A DNA stretch of 33,795 nt from an uncultured Nitrosomonadales bacterium. Lineage in GTDB: Bacteria; Pseudomonadota; Gammaproteobacteria; Burkholderiales; Gallionellaceae. Shown here piece by piece: positions 22,209-30,131 of the stretch. How positions within the stretch are numbered: the stretch's first letter is position 1; each line of letters opens with the position of its first letter. Location: contig CAIOSY010000008.1 in assembly GCA_903861075.1 (NCBI GenBank), positions 1 to 33,795 of the forward strand, read 5' to 3'. Position numbers and translations under genes: made by a program. Under the pieces are notes generated by a model, which did no database searches, was not told where the DNA came from, and saw only the letters and a program-made list of their open reading frames with translations.

Positions 22209-22251
22209 CAGCCATAATCATTGAGCTTGTGAATAATTAGGAATTGTCAAT

Positions 22252-23586
22252 ATGTCAGATGAATTTATTTTTTCAACCAGCCCGAGGGTGTTGCAAGTGG
22301 CTGAATTAAATCGTGCAATTAGTCAGCTCATTGAAGCCCAGGTTCCGTTGTTATGGGTTAGTGGTGAAATTTCTAATCTGGTAAAAGCGGCTTCCGGTCA
22401 CTGGTATTTTTCCCTTAAGGATGAGCAGGCTCAGGTGCGCTGTGTCATGTTTCGTCACCGGAATCAGGCGCAGGATCAACTCGTTGGCAATGGACATCAA
22501 GTCGAAGTGCAAGCTATAGCGAGTCTTTATGAGGCTCGCGGGGATTTTCAACTGACCATAGAGCAGCTGCGACCTGCCGGGCTTGGGGTGTTGTATGAAA
22601 AATTTGCCAGGCTTAAACAAAAATTAGAGTCGGAAGGCTTATTTTCAGCAGATCAAAAACGCCCGCTACCAAATTTTCCAAGACGTATCGGGATTGTCAC
22701 GTCCCCACAGGCAGCGGCTTTGCGTGATGTGCTTACGACTTTACAAAGACGGTTACCTTGTGTGCCTATCATACTTTATCCTACTGCCGTTCAAGGGGTG
22801 GGTAGCGGTGAAAAAATTGCACAGGCGCTACAACTTGCCAATCAGCGTGCAGAAGTCAGTGTGTTAATTCTCTGTCGGGGAGGCGGGAGTATAGAGGACT
22901 TATGGGCTTACAACGAAGAAGTTGTGGCGCGTGCGATTGCGGCCAGTATGCTGCCAGTTGTCACCGGCATTGGTCATGAAACTGATTTTACGATCGCCGA
23001 TTTTGTCGCCGATGAACGGGCTCCTACTCCAACAGCCGCTGCTCAGCGCGTTGTGCCGGATCGAAATGCGCTCATGCAAGGGTTACGTGATACGGCTCAG
23101 CACCTGCAGCGCCCAATGCGAAACCGCATACAAAATGCGATGCAGTCGCTGGATTATTTACAACGTCGTTTAGTTCATCCCGAGCAGCAACTTCAGCGTC
23201 AATCCAGCCATTTGATTCAGTTTAAGCAGCGTTTGCAGCGTAGTTGGCAACAGGCTCAGCAGCGTCAGTTGTCATGTTATCAAAGTTTGGCGCAACGTTT
23301 GCGGCATTCGGGTCGTGATTTTGAACGCATGAAAGATAGACAATTTCATTTAAGTCTGCGATTAAATCAAGCGCTTAAAATTATTCAGGCGCGTCAGAAG
23401 GCCAGATTAGAGAGTCTGGCTCAGCATTTACTTATGCTCAATCCTGAGCAGGTGCTGGCGCGAGGGTATAGTCTCGTGCAAGATGTTTCTGGCAACCTTG
23501 TCTCAGATGCCCGGCAATTAAAACCAGGTAAAGAGTTGCATATTACCTTTGCGGCGGGAACAGCACGGGCAAAAGTGTTGCCGTGA
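22252..23586 (+). CDS. xseA: Exodeoxyribonuclease VII large subunit
   Basis: 444 residues, the expected size. An N-terminal OB-fold binds single-stranded DNA (about 12-105; [37 protein letters not shown]). The catalytic core carries [34 protein letters not shown] and ATGIGHETD-like [19 protein letters not shown] long Gln/Arg-rich coiled coil spans about 285-400. It degrades single-stranded DNA with XseB, whose gene is not in this window. AGGA lies 9 nt before the ATG. It stands alone between the intergenic region and the arn operon. Confidence 0.97.
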   Translation: MSDEFIFSTSPRVLQVAELNRAISQLIEAQVPLLWVSGEISNLVKAASGHWYFSLKDEQAQVRCVMFRHRNQAQDQLVGNGHQVEVQAIASLYEARGDFQLTIEQLRPAGLGVLYEKFARLKQKLESEGLFSADQKRPLPNFPRRIGIVTSPQAAALRDVLTTLQRRLPCVPIILYPTAVQGVGSGEKIAQALQLANQRAEVSVLILCRGGGSIEDLWAYNEEVVARAIAASMLPVVTGIGHETDFTIADFVADERAPTPTAAAQRVVPDRNALMQGLRDTAQHLQRPMRNRIQNAMQSLDYLQRRLVHPEQQLQRQSSHLIQFKQRLQRSWQQAQQRQLSCYQSLAQRLRHSGRDFERMKDRQFHLSLRLNQALKIIQARQKARLESLAQHLLMLNPEQVLARGYSLVQDVSGNLVSDARQLKPGKELHITFAAGTARAKVLP

Positions 23587-23617
23587 GGGTGGGTGCATAC
23601 CCTGAATAAGCAGATAG

Positions 23618-23647
23618 TTGAATCATTTAATGAGAAACGGTTAAAAT
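23618..23647 (+). promoter_or_regulatory. Putative arn operon promoter
   Basis: TTGAAT (23618-23623) and TAAAAT (23642-23647) with an 18-bp spacer lie in the 227-bp gap between xseA and arnT. Transcription from here would give a leader of roughly 160 nt before arnT, enough to hold the small ORF at 23692. Confidence 0.45.
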
Positions 23648-23691
23648 CAACGCATTCGCCTATTCCCTTTTGCATTTTTCAGGATCTCTGA

Positions 23692-23817
23692 ATGAAATTT
23701 TTTCCGGTTTGCCTGAATTATTGTCAGCGTCTTTTCTCGTTGTACTGCGCTGTTTGTGTTTGCATCCATCTTGCTAGTCGATTGCACAGGGATGTGCTTA
23801 GTGAGCAAACATTATGA
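23692..23817 (+). CDS. Possible 41-residue Cys-rich leader ORF upstream of arnT
   Basis: An ATG at 23692, preceded by AGGA at 8 nt, opens a 41-codon frame (begins MKFFPVCLNYCQRLFSLYCA) whose TGA overlaps the arnT start as ATGA. It is hydrophobic in the middle and has five cysteines (7, 11, 19, 22, 24), followed by a basic, polar tail. I recognise no family. It could be a translated leader coupled to arnT, a small membrane protein, or chance; the SD and the exact overlap favour translation, the short length argues caution. Confidence 0.3.
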   Translation: MKFFPVCLNYCQRLFSLYCAVCVCIHLASRLHRDVLSEQTL

Positions 23818-25472
23818 ACGTGCACATTACTCGTCGTAATATTTTGTTATGGCTGATCACCCTGACTGTCATTTGGTTCGCCAATCTTGAGTATCGCACG
23901 CTTATAAAACCTGATGAAGGGCGCTATGCGGAAATTCCGCGTGAGATGGTTGCGTCTGGTGATTGGGTTACGCCGCGCTTGAATGATCTTAAATATTTTG
24001 AAAAGCCACCGTTGCAATACTGGGCAACGGCAACTGCCTATACCGTATTTGGTGAGCATCAGTGGACGTCACGTTTGTGGACGGGATTAACGGGTTTTGC
24101 GGGGTTGTTTTTGGTTTGGTTTGCGGGCTTGCGACTGTTTGGTCGTCAAGCTGCCGGTTTTTCTGTGATGTTGCTCTCCAGTAGTATGTTGTACGTTTTA
24201 ATGGGGCATATCAATACCTTGGATATGGGGGTGACTTTTTTTATCACCCTGGGAATAGTGGCGCTGCTATTGGGGCAAAATGAAACCGATATAACTAAAC
24301 AGCGGAATTGGATGCTGCTGGCTTGGGCGGGGATGGCGCTGGCTGTGCTCTCTAAGGGGTTAATGGGGATTATTTTGCCGGGTACGGCGGTGCTTATTTA
24401 TTGTTTCGTGCAGCGAAATTTTACGGTGTTAAAACGCATGCACTGGTCGATGGGAGGGGCTGTTTTTCTGCTGATCACAATGCCTTGGTTTTATCAGGTC
24501 ATGCAGGCCAATCCGGAATTTTTTGATCGTTTTTTTATCTACGAACATTACACCCGTTTTACAACCAAGGATCTGGGACGCTATCAGCCCTGGTATTACT
24601 TCGTTCCTATTTTGATAGCGGGGGCATTGCCTTGGACACTGTTAATGTTCGATACCTTATTGAGGAGCGCATTAGCCAGACCTATCTCAAATAGTTACAC
24701 TGGAAACACTTTCAATCCCTCACGTTTTTTGCTTATTTGGATTGTATTTATTTACGTATTTTTTTCAGTTTCAGGCTCCAAGTTGCCCTCTTATTTATTG
24801 CCTATGTTTCCTGCTATGGCTTTACTCATGGGCGAGAGGCTTGTTTTTATGCGTAGCCGGGATTTGTTTTGGCAAGTCGTCATTATCGTGCCTGTTGCAA
24901 TGGTTTTTCTGGTGTTGGCAATCAATGTGGCTAAATTTGCCGATACGCCGAATCAAATAGCGTTATATCCTCATTATCGTATCTGGTTAGTGACCGCTTC
25001 GCTGATTTGGCTCGCCGGGCTTGTTGCGGGACTGATTTTGTTGTGGCGCCAGAAAAAAACGACGGCGGTGGTCGTGATTTCACTGGCTGCTGTGCTGTGT
25101 GCCCAGATTGGTGTGTCAGGCTACAATAGCGTTGCCCGTGAACGTTCTGCTAAACACATTGCCGAAGCAATCCGCGCCCAGGTGCATACGGGCATTCCTT
25201 TTTACTCCGTCCTGACTTATGAACAAACGCTGCCATTTTATTTGAAGCGCACTTTTACCTTGGTGCAATATCAAGATGAGATGGGTTTCGGTATTAAACA
25301 AGAGCCTAATCGTTGGATTCCGACACTCGAGGCTTTTGCTCCGGTATGGGCTGCACAAACCGAAGCGTTGGCAATTATGCAGGTGCCTGTTTATCGGCAA
25401 TTGCAGCAATTGGGTCTGAAAATGCAAATTATCTTTCAAGATACGCAACACATTGTGGTGAAAAAGCTATGA
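23814..25472 (+). CDS. arnT: ArnT-type lipid A L-Ara4N transferase (PMT family glycosyltransferase)
   Basis: 552 residues, close to ArnT of E. coli (550). The acidic first periplasmic loop, KPDEGRYAEIPREMVASGDW, and EKPPLQYWATA are the GT-C/ArnT signatures; about 12 membrane helices and a C-terminal periplasmic domain (about 425-552) follow. ArnT moves 4-amino-4-deoxy-L-arabinose from undecaprenyl phosphate to lipid A phosphates at the periplasmic face, lowering the negative charge and thus polymyxin binding. It is first in the operon rather than fifth as in enterics. The next gene overlaps its stop (ATGA). Substrate assignment rests on the surrounding complete arn set. Confidence 0.9.
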   Translation: MNVHITRRNILLWLITLTVIWFANLEYRTLIKPDEGRYAEIPREMVASGDWVTPRLNDLKYFEKPPLQYWATATAYTVFGEHQWTSRLWTGLTGFAGLFLVWFAGLRLFGRQAAGFSVMLLSSSMLYVLMGHINTLDMGVTFFITLGIVALLLGQNETDITKQRNWMLLAWAGMALAVLSKGLMGIILPGTAVLIYCFVQRNFTVLKRMHWSMGGAVFLLITMPWFYQVMQANPEFFDRFFIYEHYTRFTTKDLGRYQPWYYFVPILIAGALPWTLLMFDTLLRSALARPISNSYTGNTFNPSRFLLIWIVFIYVFFSVSGSKLPSYLLPMFPAMALLMGERLVFMRSRDLFWQVVIIVPVAMVFLVLAINVAKFADTPNQIALYPHYRIWLVTASLIWLAGLVAGLILLWRQKKTTAVVVISLAAVLCAQIGVSGYNSVARERSAKHIAEAIRAQVHTGIPFYSVLTYEQTLPFYLKRTFTLVQYQDEMGFGIKQEPNRWIPTLEAFAPVWAAQTEALAIMQVPVYRQLQQLGLKMQIIFQDTQHIVVKKL

Positions 25473-25840
25473 ATATAATCAGTTTTGGTTTGATTTTTGC
25501 GGGTGTGATGCTAAATGCCACCGCGCAGATTTTAATGAAGGCGGGGACGAACTCAATCGGCTATTTTGATTTTAGTATGGCGAATATTATTCCGATAGGT
25601 TGGAAACTTGCGACGGAGTGGCATATTGTTACCGCCCTGTTTTGTTATGGGTTTAGTGTTGTCATTTGGGTGTTGGCCTTGTCGCGCGTGCCAGTGAGTA
25701 TTGCCTTTCCTATGCTGTCTATGGCTTATGTCGTCAATGCCGTCGCAGCCTGGTATTTACTGGGAGAAGCCTTCAATCCCGTTAAGTTGGTGGGCATGGG
25801 GGTGATTATTCTCGGCGTGATTATCATTTCACGCGCTTGA
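25469..25840 (+). CDS. ArnE/ArnF-like small multidrug-resistance-type flippase subunit
   Basis: 123 residues and four membrane helices (about 3-20, 48-68, 73-93, 100-121) of the EamA/SMR fold; IISFGLIFAGVMLNATAQIL and the AFPMLSMAYVVNAVAAWYLL helix resemble ArnE/ArnF. These subunits flip undecaprenyl-phosphate-L-Ara4N to the periplasm. The frame extends upstream into arnT, but the ATG at 25469 overlaps the arnT stop as ATGA and gives the proper first helix. Only one such gene is present, where enterics have the ArnE-ArnF pair, so it may act as a homodimer. Confidence 0.85.
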   Translation: MNIISFGLIFAGVMLNATAQILMKAGTNSIGYFDFSMANIIPIGWKLATEWHIVTALFCYGFSVVIWVLALSRVPVSIAFPMLSMAYVVNAVAAWYLLGEAFNPVKLVGMGVIILGVIIISRA

Positions 25841-25888
25841 TTCATCTGTTTAGGCGATATTTCCACTTTAAGTTTGTAAGGATATTTT

Positions 25889-27007
25889 ATGAATCATTTT
25901 TTGCCATTTTCTAAACCCACCATAGATGAGGCAACGATTGCTTCGGTGGCCGAAACGTTGCGATCGGGTTGGATCACCAGTGGTCCGAAGGTGGCTGAAT
26001 TTGAAAAGAAACTGTCTGAATATTTTGGCGGTCGTCCAGTTCGTACTTTTAATTCAGGCACTTGCACGATGGAAATAGCCCTGCGCATTGCCGGGATAGG
26101 TGCCGGTGACGAAGTTATTACCACGCCGATTTCATGGGTTGCAACCGCGAATGTGATTCTTGAAGTCGGTGCCATACCGGTATTTGCCGATATCGATCCT
26201 GTGACACGCAACATTGATCTGGATAAAGTTGAAGCGGCGATTACCTCGCGTACACGTGCGATTATTCCGGTTTATCTGGCAGGACGGCCGCTGGATATGG
26301 ATAAACTGTACGCGATTGCTGAGAAATACAAATTGCGTGTCATTGAAGATGCCGCACAAGCCATAGGTTCAACATGGCAGGGAAAACCCATAGGTTCATT
26401 TGGCGATTTTATCTCGTTTAGTTTTCAGGCAAACAAAAATATCACCACTTCAGAAGGGGGCGCGCTGGTGCTGAATACGCCCGAAGAGGTGGTTCTGGCC
26501 GAAAAATATCGCTTGCAAGGCGTTTCGCGCAGTGGTTGGGATGGGATTGATGTTGATGTGTTGGGCGGTAAATACAATATGACCGATATTGCAGCAGCGA
26601 TTGGTCTGGGGCAATTTGCAAAGTTGCAGGATATTACTGCGCATCGTCGCGTACTGGCGCAACATTATTTTAAGCTTTTGGGTGTGGATTTCGAGAAGAG
26701 AACGGGTGCACAGCTGCCACCTAAAGATTTTGCCAATACAAACTGGCATTTATTTCAAATTGTATTACCTGACACAATCACCCGTCCTCAGTTCATGGAA
26801 CGTATGAAAGCGTTTAACATCGGCGTAGGTTTTCATTATGCCCCCATACATTTATTCACTTTATACCGTGAGCGGGGATTTAAAGAGGGTATGTTCCCAA
26901 TATCAGAACAAGTCGGTCGTCAGATTGTATCTTTACCGATGTTTTATGCCATGACTTTCATTGATGTGGAACGCACCTGTATGGCAATCAGGGAAGTGTT
27001 GGGATAG
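25889..27007 (+). CDS. arnB: UDP-4-amino-4-deoxy-L-arabinose aminotransferase (DegT/DnrJ/EryC1 family)
   Basis: 372 residues, near the ArnB norm (about 380). Motifs: FNSGTCTMEIAL (PLP phosphate site), EDAAQAIGSTW with Asp154 contacting the PLP nitrogen, and FSFQANKNITTSEGG with the internal-aldimine Lys183, followed by the late GVGFHYAPIH. It transfers an amino group from glutamate to the UDP-4-keto-pentose made by the ArnA dehydrogenase half. A good SD (AAGGA) lies before the ATG, 48 bp after the flippase gene. The family is broad; the exact substrate is taken from the operon. Confidence 0.92.
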   Translation: MNHFLPFSKPTIDEATIASVAETLRSGWITSGPKVAEFEKKLSEYFGGRPVRTFNSGTCTMEIALRIAGIGAGDEVITTPISWVATANVILEVGAIPVFADIDPVTRNIDLDKVEAAITSRTRAIIPVYLAGRPLDMDKLYAIAEKYKLRVIEDAAQAIGSTWQGKPIGSFGDFISFSFQANKNITTSEGGALVLNTPEEVVLAEKYRLQGVSRSGWDGIDVDVLGGKYNMTDIAAAIGLGQFAKLQDITAHRRVLAQHYFKLLGVDFEKRTGAQLPPKDFANTNWHLFQIVLPDTITRPQFMERMKAFNIGVGFHYAPIHLFTLYRERGFKEGMFPISEQVGRQIVSLPMFYAMTFIDVERTCMAIREVLG

Positions 27008-27014
27008 TTTTCGT

Positions 27015-28073
27015 ATGGCTACGCCTGCGAGTAAACTCATGCGCATCGCCGATATGAGTCTGTCTTTGCGTGATCTCGGTGCTAAACCGTGTCATGAGGC
27101 GCGTTTTTTTCGCGGTTGGAGCCAGGCTAAATCCTATGACAGGAAAAATAGCCCGGCAGAGACTTTTTTTCCTTTGGCGTTGCGCAAGGTTCTGCCTGAT
27201 ATTGAAGCAGCGCTGGATGGCCTTGCGACGCTGAAGGCCGACTACCCGGCCGGTGAGGGCGTTGAACGGTTGTTGGTTGAACTTCATGATGGTCAAATGG
27301 TTGAGAGTGTTCTATTGCCGCGCGGGGGGTTGTGTATATCCACGCAGGTAGGCTGTGCTGTGGGCTGCGTTTTTTGTATGAGTGGCCGTTCTGGATTGTT
27401 GCGTCATTTAGGCAGTGCTGAAATTGTGGCGCAAGTCGTACTGGCTCGTAGACGTCGTCAGGTAAGCAAAGTGGTATTTATGGGTATGGGGGAGCCGGCT
27501 CATAATTTGGATAATGTGTGTGAGGCGATTCAGTTTCTGGGTAGCGAGGCAGATATAGGCCATAAGAATCTGGTGTTTTCGACGGTTGGCGATCCTCGTG
27601 TGTTTGAGCGACTCCCCATGGAAAAAGTTAAACCTGCATTGGCTTTATCTTTGCATACCACAGATGTAAAACTTCGCAGCCAATTGTTGCCTCATGCTCC
27701 GCCTATGGTAGTCGAGACTCTGGTGGCATTAGCGGAAAAGTATGCGCGCACTAGCAATTATCCTGTGCAATATCAATGGACGTTGATTGAGGGGGTTAAT
27801 GATAGCGACGCTGAAGTGGAAAGAATCGCTATGCTGTTGAAGGGTAAGTATGCTGTGATGAACTTTATTCCCTTTAATGCGGTTGACGGATTGGTTTATC
27901 GTCGCCCTACATTGGAACGTACTGAATCTATGGTGAAAATGCTACGCCAGCTAGGTATTCTTGCCAAAATACGCGATTCGGCAGGGCAGGACATAGAGGG
28001 CGCTTGTGGACAATTGCGCGCAAGAGCTGCGAAAGTAAGCCCGGTTTTTAAGGTTGTGATACCACAAAAATAA
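27015..28073 (+). CDS. RlmN/Cfr family radical SAM RNA methyltransferase-like protein
   Basis: 352 residues from the ATG at 27015 (an upstream extension of the frame overlaps arnB). The 4Fe-4S cysteines are Cys114, Cys118 and Cys121 (GCAVGCVFCMSG). GLCIST carries Cys107, which matches RlmN Cys118, and GACGQL carries Cys331, which matches the methyl-carrying RlmN Cys355. VVFMGMGEPAHN is the SAM-binding GEP motif, and LSLHTTD and FIPFNAVDGLVYRRP are further family landmarks. All residues needed for C2/C8-type adenosine methylation are thus present. It differs from common RlmN in the stretch after the cluster (MSGRSGLLRHLG), suggesting a separate subfamily. It lies 7 bp after arnB and 78 bp before arnC; the RNA target is unknown. 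Confidence 0.88.
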   Translation: MATPASKLMRIADMSLSLRDLGAKPCHEARFFRGWSQAKSYDRKNSPAETFFPLALRKVLPDIEAALDGLATLKADYPAGEGVERLLVELHDGQMVESVLLPRGGLCISTQVGCAVGCVFCMSGRSGLLRHLGSAEIVAQVVLARRRRQVSKVVFMGMGEPAHNLDNVCEAIQFLGSEADIGHKNLVFSTVGDPRVFERLPMEKVKPALALSLHTTDVKLRSQLLPHAPPMVVETLVALAEKYARTSNYPVQYQWTLIEGVNDSDAEVERIAMLLKGKYAVMNFIPFNAVDGLVYRRPTLERTESMVKMLRQLGILAKIRDSAGQDIEGACGQLRARAAKVSPVFKVVIPQK

Positions 28074-28151
28074 ATTTCCGGTCGCATTGATAGGCTGAAA
28101 AAATGAACGCTGATTTTGTTAACGCCGTGTGCTGCGGTAGAATGTCTCGCT

Positions 28152-29138
28152 ATGAATACCATACAACTTTCCGTCATCATTCCTGTATACAACGAACAAG
28201 AGGGGTTGCAGACCCTGTTTGACCGGTTGTATCCCGCGCTTGATAAGCTAAATCTTTTTTATGAGATCGTTTTTGTAAACGATGGTAGTCGAGATCGATC
28301 GGCTGCTATTTTACGTGCTCAGTTTCAGTTGCGTCCGGATGTCACGCGAGTAATTTTGTTTAATGGTAATTTTGGTCAGCATATGGCTATTATGGCGGGA
28401 TTTGAACAATCGCGAGGTCAACGCGTGGTCACACTGGATGCAGACTTGCAGAATCCGCCCGAAGAGATAGGCAAATTACTCGCAAAGATGGACGAAGGTT
28501 TTGATTACATCGGTTCTATCCGTAAGCAGCGCAACGATAGTTGGTGGCGTCATGTTGCCTCGCGTGCGATGAATAATTTTCGTGAACGCATTACACGCAT
28601 TAAAATTACCGATCAAGGCTGTATGCTTCGCGCGTATGACCGTGGCATCATCGATGCAATCAACAGTTGTCGTGAAGTTAATACTTTTATTCCCGCTCTG
28701 GCTTACACGTTTGCGCGTAAACCGGCCGAGGTGGTGGTTGAGCACGAAGAGCGCGCGGAAGGGGAGTCAAAATATTCCCTGTATAGTTTGATCCGACTCA
28801 ATTTTGATTTGATGACGGGATTTTCAGTCGTGCCGCTGCAATGGTTTTCAATGGTCGGCATGGTGACTTCGATATTTTCGGCGTTGTTCTTTGTGTTTTT
28901 GGTGATACGCCGTCTGATCATAGGCCCGGAAGCGGAAGGTCTGTTTACGCTGTTCGCGTTGGTGTTTTTCATGATAGGTATCACGCTGTTTGGTATTGGC
29001 CTGCTCGGTGAATATGTGGGTCGAATTTATCAGCAAGTACGCCATCGTCCTCGCTATCTGGTTGAAGCGGTACTTGAAAAGCAGGATGCAGAGTCCTATA
29101 TCGAGAATGGCGTTCAACCCGGGGATGCCACGCTATGA
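28152..29138 (+). CDS. arnC: Undecaprenyl-phosphate 4-deoxy-4-formamido-L-arabinose transferase
   Basis: 328 residues (E. coli ArnC 322). A GT2 domain opens with LSVIIPVYNEQEGLQTLF and carries VNDGSRDRS and the metal-binding DADLQNPPEE. Two C-terminal membrane helices follow (about 235-258 and 268-292), ending GEYVGRIYQQVRHRPRYLVE, typical of ArnC/DPMS-like enzymes. It loads formylated Ara4N from UDP onto undecaprenyl phosphate at the cytoplasmic face. I use the ATG at 28152 because it aligns with the GT2 start; the frame extends 12 codons upstream. The stop overlaps the next start (ATGA). Confidence 0.94.
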   Translation: MNTIQLSVIIPVYNEQEGLQTLFDRLYPALDKLNLFYEIVFVNDGSRDRSAAILRAQFQLRPDVTRVILFNGNFGQHMAIMAGFEQSRGQRVVTLDADLQNPPEEIGKLLAKMDEGFDYIGSIRKQRNDSWWRHVASRAMNNFRERITRIKITDQGCMLRAYDRGIIDAINSCREVNTFIPALAYTFARKPAEVVVEHEERAEGESKYSLYSLIRLNFDLMTGFSVVPLQWFSMVGMVTSIFSALFFVFLVIRRLIIGPEAEGLFTLFALVFFMIGITLFGIGLLGEYVGRIYQQVRHRPRYLVEAVLEKQDAESYIENGVQPGDATL

Positions 29139-30121
29139 GTACCCAATACCATGAAATTGGTGCGGCAGCTCTGCCTCTTGATACGGGCGACTTAGGGCAG
29201 ACGAAGGCTGTGGTTTTTGCCTATCACAATGTTGGCGTACGGTGTCTTTCTGTGCTGCTGGCTCAAGGGGTTAAGGTGCAGCTGGTGGTAACGCACCAGG
29301 ATAATCCCGGTGAAAATATTTGGTTCGAAAGTGTTGAAAAATTAGCAACGTTACACGGTATTCCGGTCATTACGCCGGATAACCCCAATGTTCAGGAAGT
29401 TGTCACGCAAATTTGTGCGCTGCAACCGGATTTTATTTTTTCTTTTTATTACCGTGAGATGCTTAAAGCACCCCTATTGGCAATTCCGAAGCGGGGCGCA
29501 CTGAATATGCATGGTTCTTTGTTGCCAAAATATCGTGGTCGCGTACCCGTAAACTGGGCGATAATCAAAGGCGAGACCCAAACGGGCTCAACCCTGCATT
29601 ATATGACTGAGAAACCGGATAACGGTGATCTCGTGGCTTGGCAGGCTGTGCCTATTCTGCCTAATGATACGGCGTTGCAGGTATTTCAAAAAGTAACGGT
29701 TGCCGCTGAAATCGCATTAAATGCGATTCTGCCTGATTTGATAGCGGGTAAGGTAAACGCAATTAAACAGGATCTGAGTTTAGGCGCGTATTTTGGGGGG
29801 CGACGCGCAGAGGATGGTGTGATCGACTGGTCATTCAGTGCCTCAGTGATACATAACCTGGTTCGCGCGGTTGCTCCCCCTTATCCTGGGGCAAGCACGG
29901 TGTTGATGGGGAGGCCGATGCGTATTCTTCAGACACTGGTTACGAGATGTACAGTAGATAAGGTTGCGAAGCCGGCTTTTTATATCAAGGAAGGGCGTGC
30001 CTATGCGATTTGTGGGCAAGGTGTGTTGCGTGTATTGGACTTTGAGCTAGATGGCATCAAGATGAGTGCCGAAGAATTCGCTGGCCGATATGGTAATGAA
30101 AGATTTGAATTTAATTGTTAA
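29135..30121 (+). CDS. UDP-L-Ara4N formyltransferase (stand-alone N-terminal half of ArnA)
   Basis: 328 residues of the formyl-tetrahydrofolate-dependent transferase fold. The catalytic triad is present: Asn124 and His126 in ALNMHGSLLPKYRGR and Asp162 in PDNGDLVAWQ, matching ArnA Asn102, His104 and Asp140. It formylates UDP-L-Ara4N before transfer to the lipid carrier. In E. coli this is the first half of a fused 660-residue ArnA; here the protein ends and the dehydrogenase half is a separate gene starting 10 bp on. An N-terminal extension of about 20 residues precedes the usual start. The start overlaps the arnC stop, so the two are translationally coupled. Confidence 0.92.
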   Translation: MSTQYHEIGAAALPLDTGDLGQTKAVVFAYHNVGVRCLSVLLAQGVKVQLVVTHQDNPGENIWFESVEKLATLHGIPVITPDNPNVQEVVTQICALQPDFIFSFYYREMLKAPLLAIPKRGALNMHGSLLPKYRGRVPVNWAIIKGETQTGSTLHYMTEKPDNGDLVAWQAVPILPNDTALQVFQKVTVAAEIALNAILPDLIAGKVNAIKQDLSLGAYFGGRRAEDGVIDWSFSASVIHNLVRAVAPPYPGASTVLMGRPMRILQTLVTRCTVDKVAKPAFYIKEGRAYAICGQGVLRVLDFELDGIKMSAEEFAGRYGNERFEFNC

Positions 30122-30131
30122 GGGACTAAAA

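Larger units (their letters stand above)
21863..22251. promoter_or_regulatory. 389-bp divergent intergenic region between exbB and xseA
   Basis: No credible coding frame. The region is AT-rich in its right half. It contains, left to right: a 7-bp-arm palindrome TAGCGTG-T-CACGCTA (21949-21963); a small hairpin ACGGG-CTAAT-CCCGT (22000-22014); a cluster of DnaA-box matches (22036-22070); an IHF consensus match (22156-22168); and a candidate xseA promoter (22180-22208). The exbB promoter must also lie here on the minus strand, but I could not choose a convincing pair of boxes. Confidence 0.6.

Noticed and set aside
21863-22251. Chromosomal replication origin
   Set aside because: Only three DnaA-type boxes, no dnaA, dnaN, gyrB, gidA or parAB neighbours and no AT-rich 13-mer array; a regulatory DnaA-binding locus is the better reading.
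23618-23650. PmrA- or PhoP-like box upstream of the arn operon (TTTAAT and GTTAAA half-sites)
   Set aside because: The half-sites are 14 bp apart centre to centre instead of 11 and coincide with the putative -10, so they do not fit either consensus.
25313-25468. N-terminal extension of the flippase-subunit gene into arnT
   Set aside because: It overlaps conserved arnT coding sequence; the ATG at 25469 gives a family-length four-helix protein.
30066-30131. Upstream start for the ArnA dehydrogenase half, suggesting a frameshifted ArnA fusion
   Set aside because: The two halves are in different frames, but each has complete ends, a proper stop or start and an SD, so separate genes are the simpler reading.
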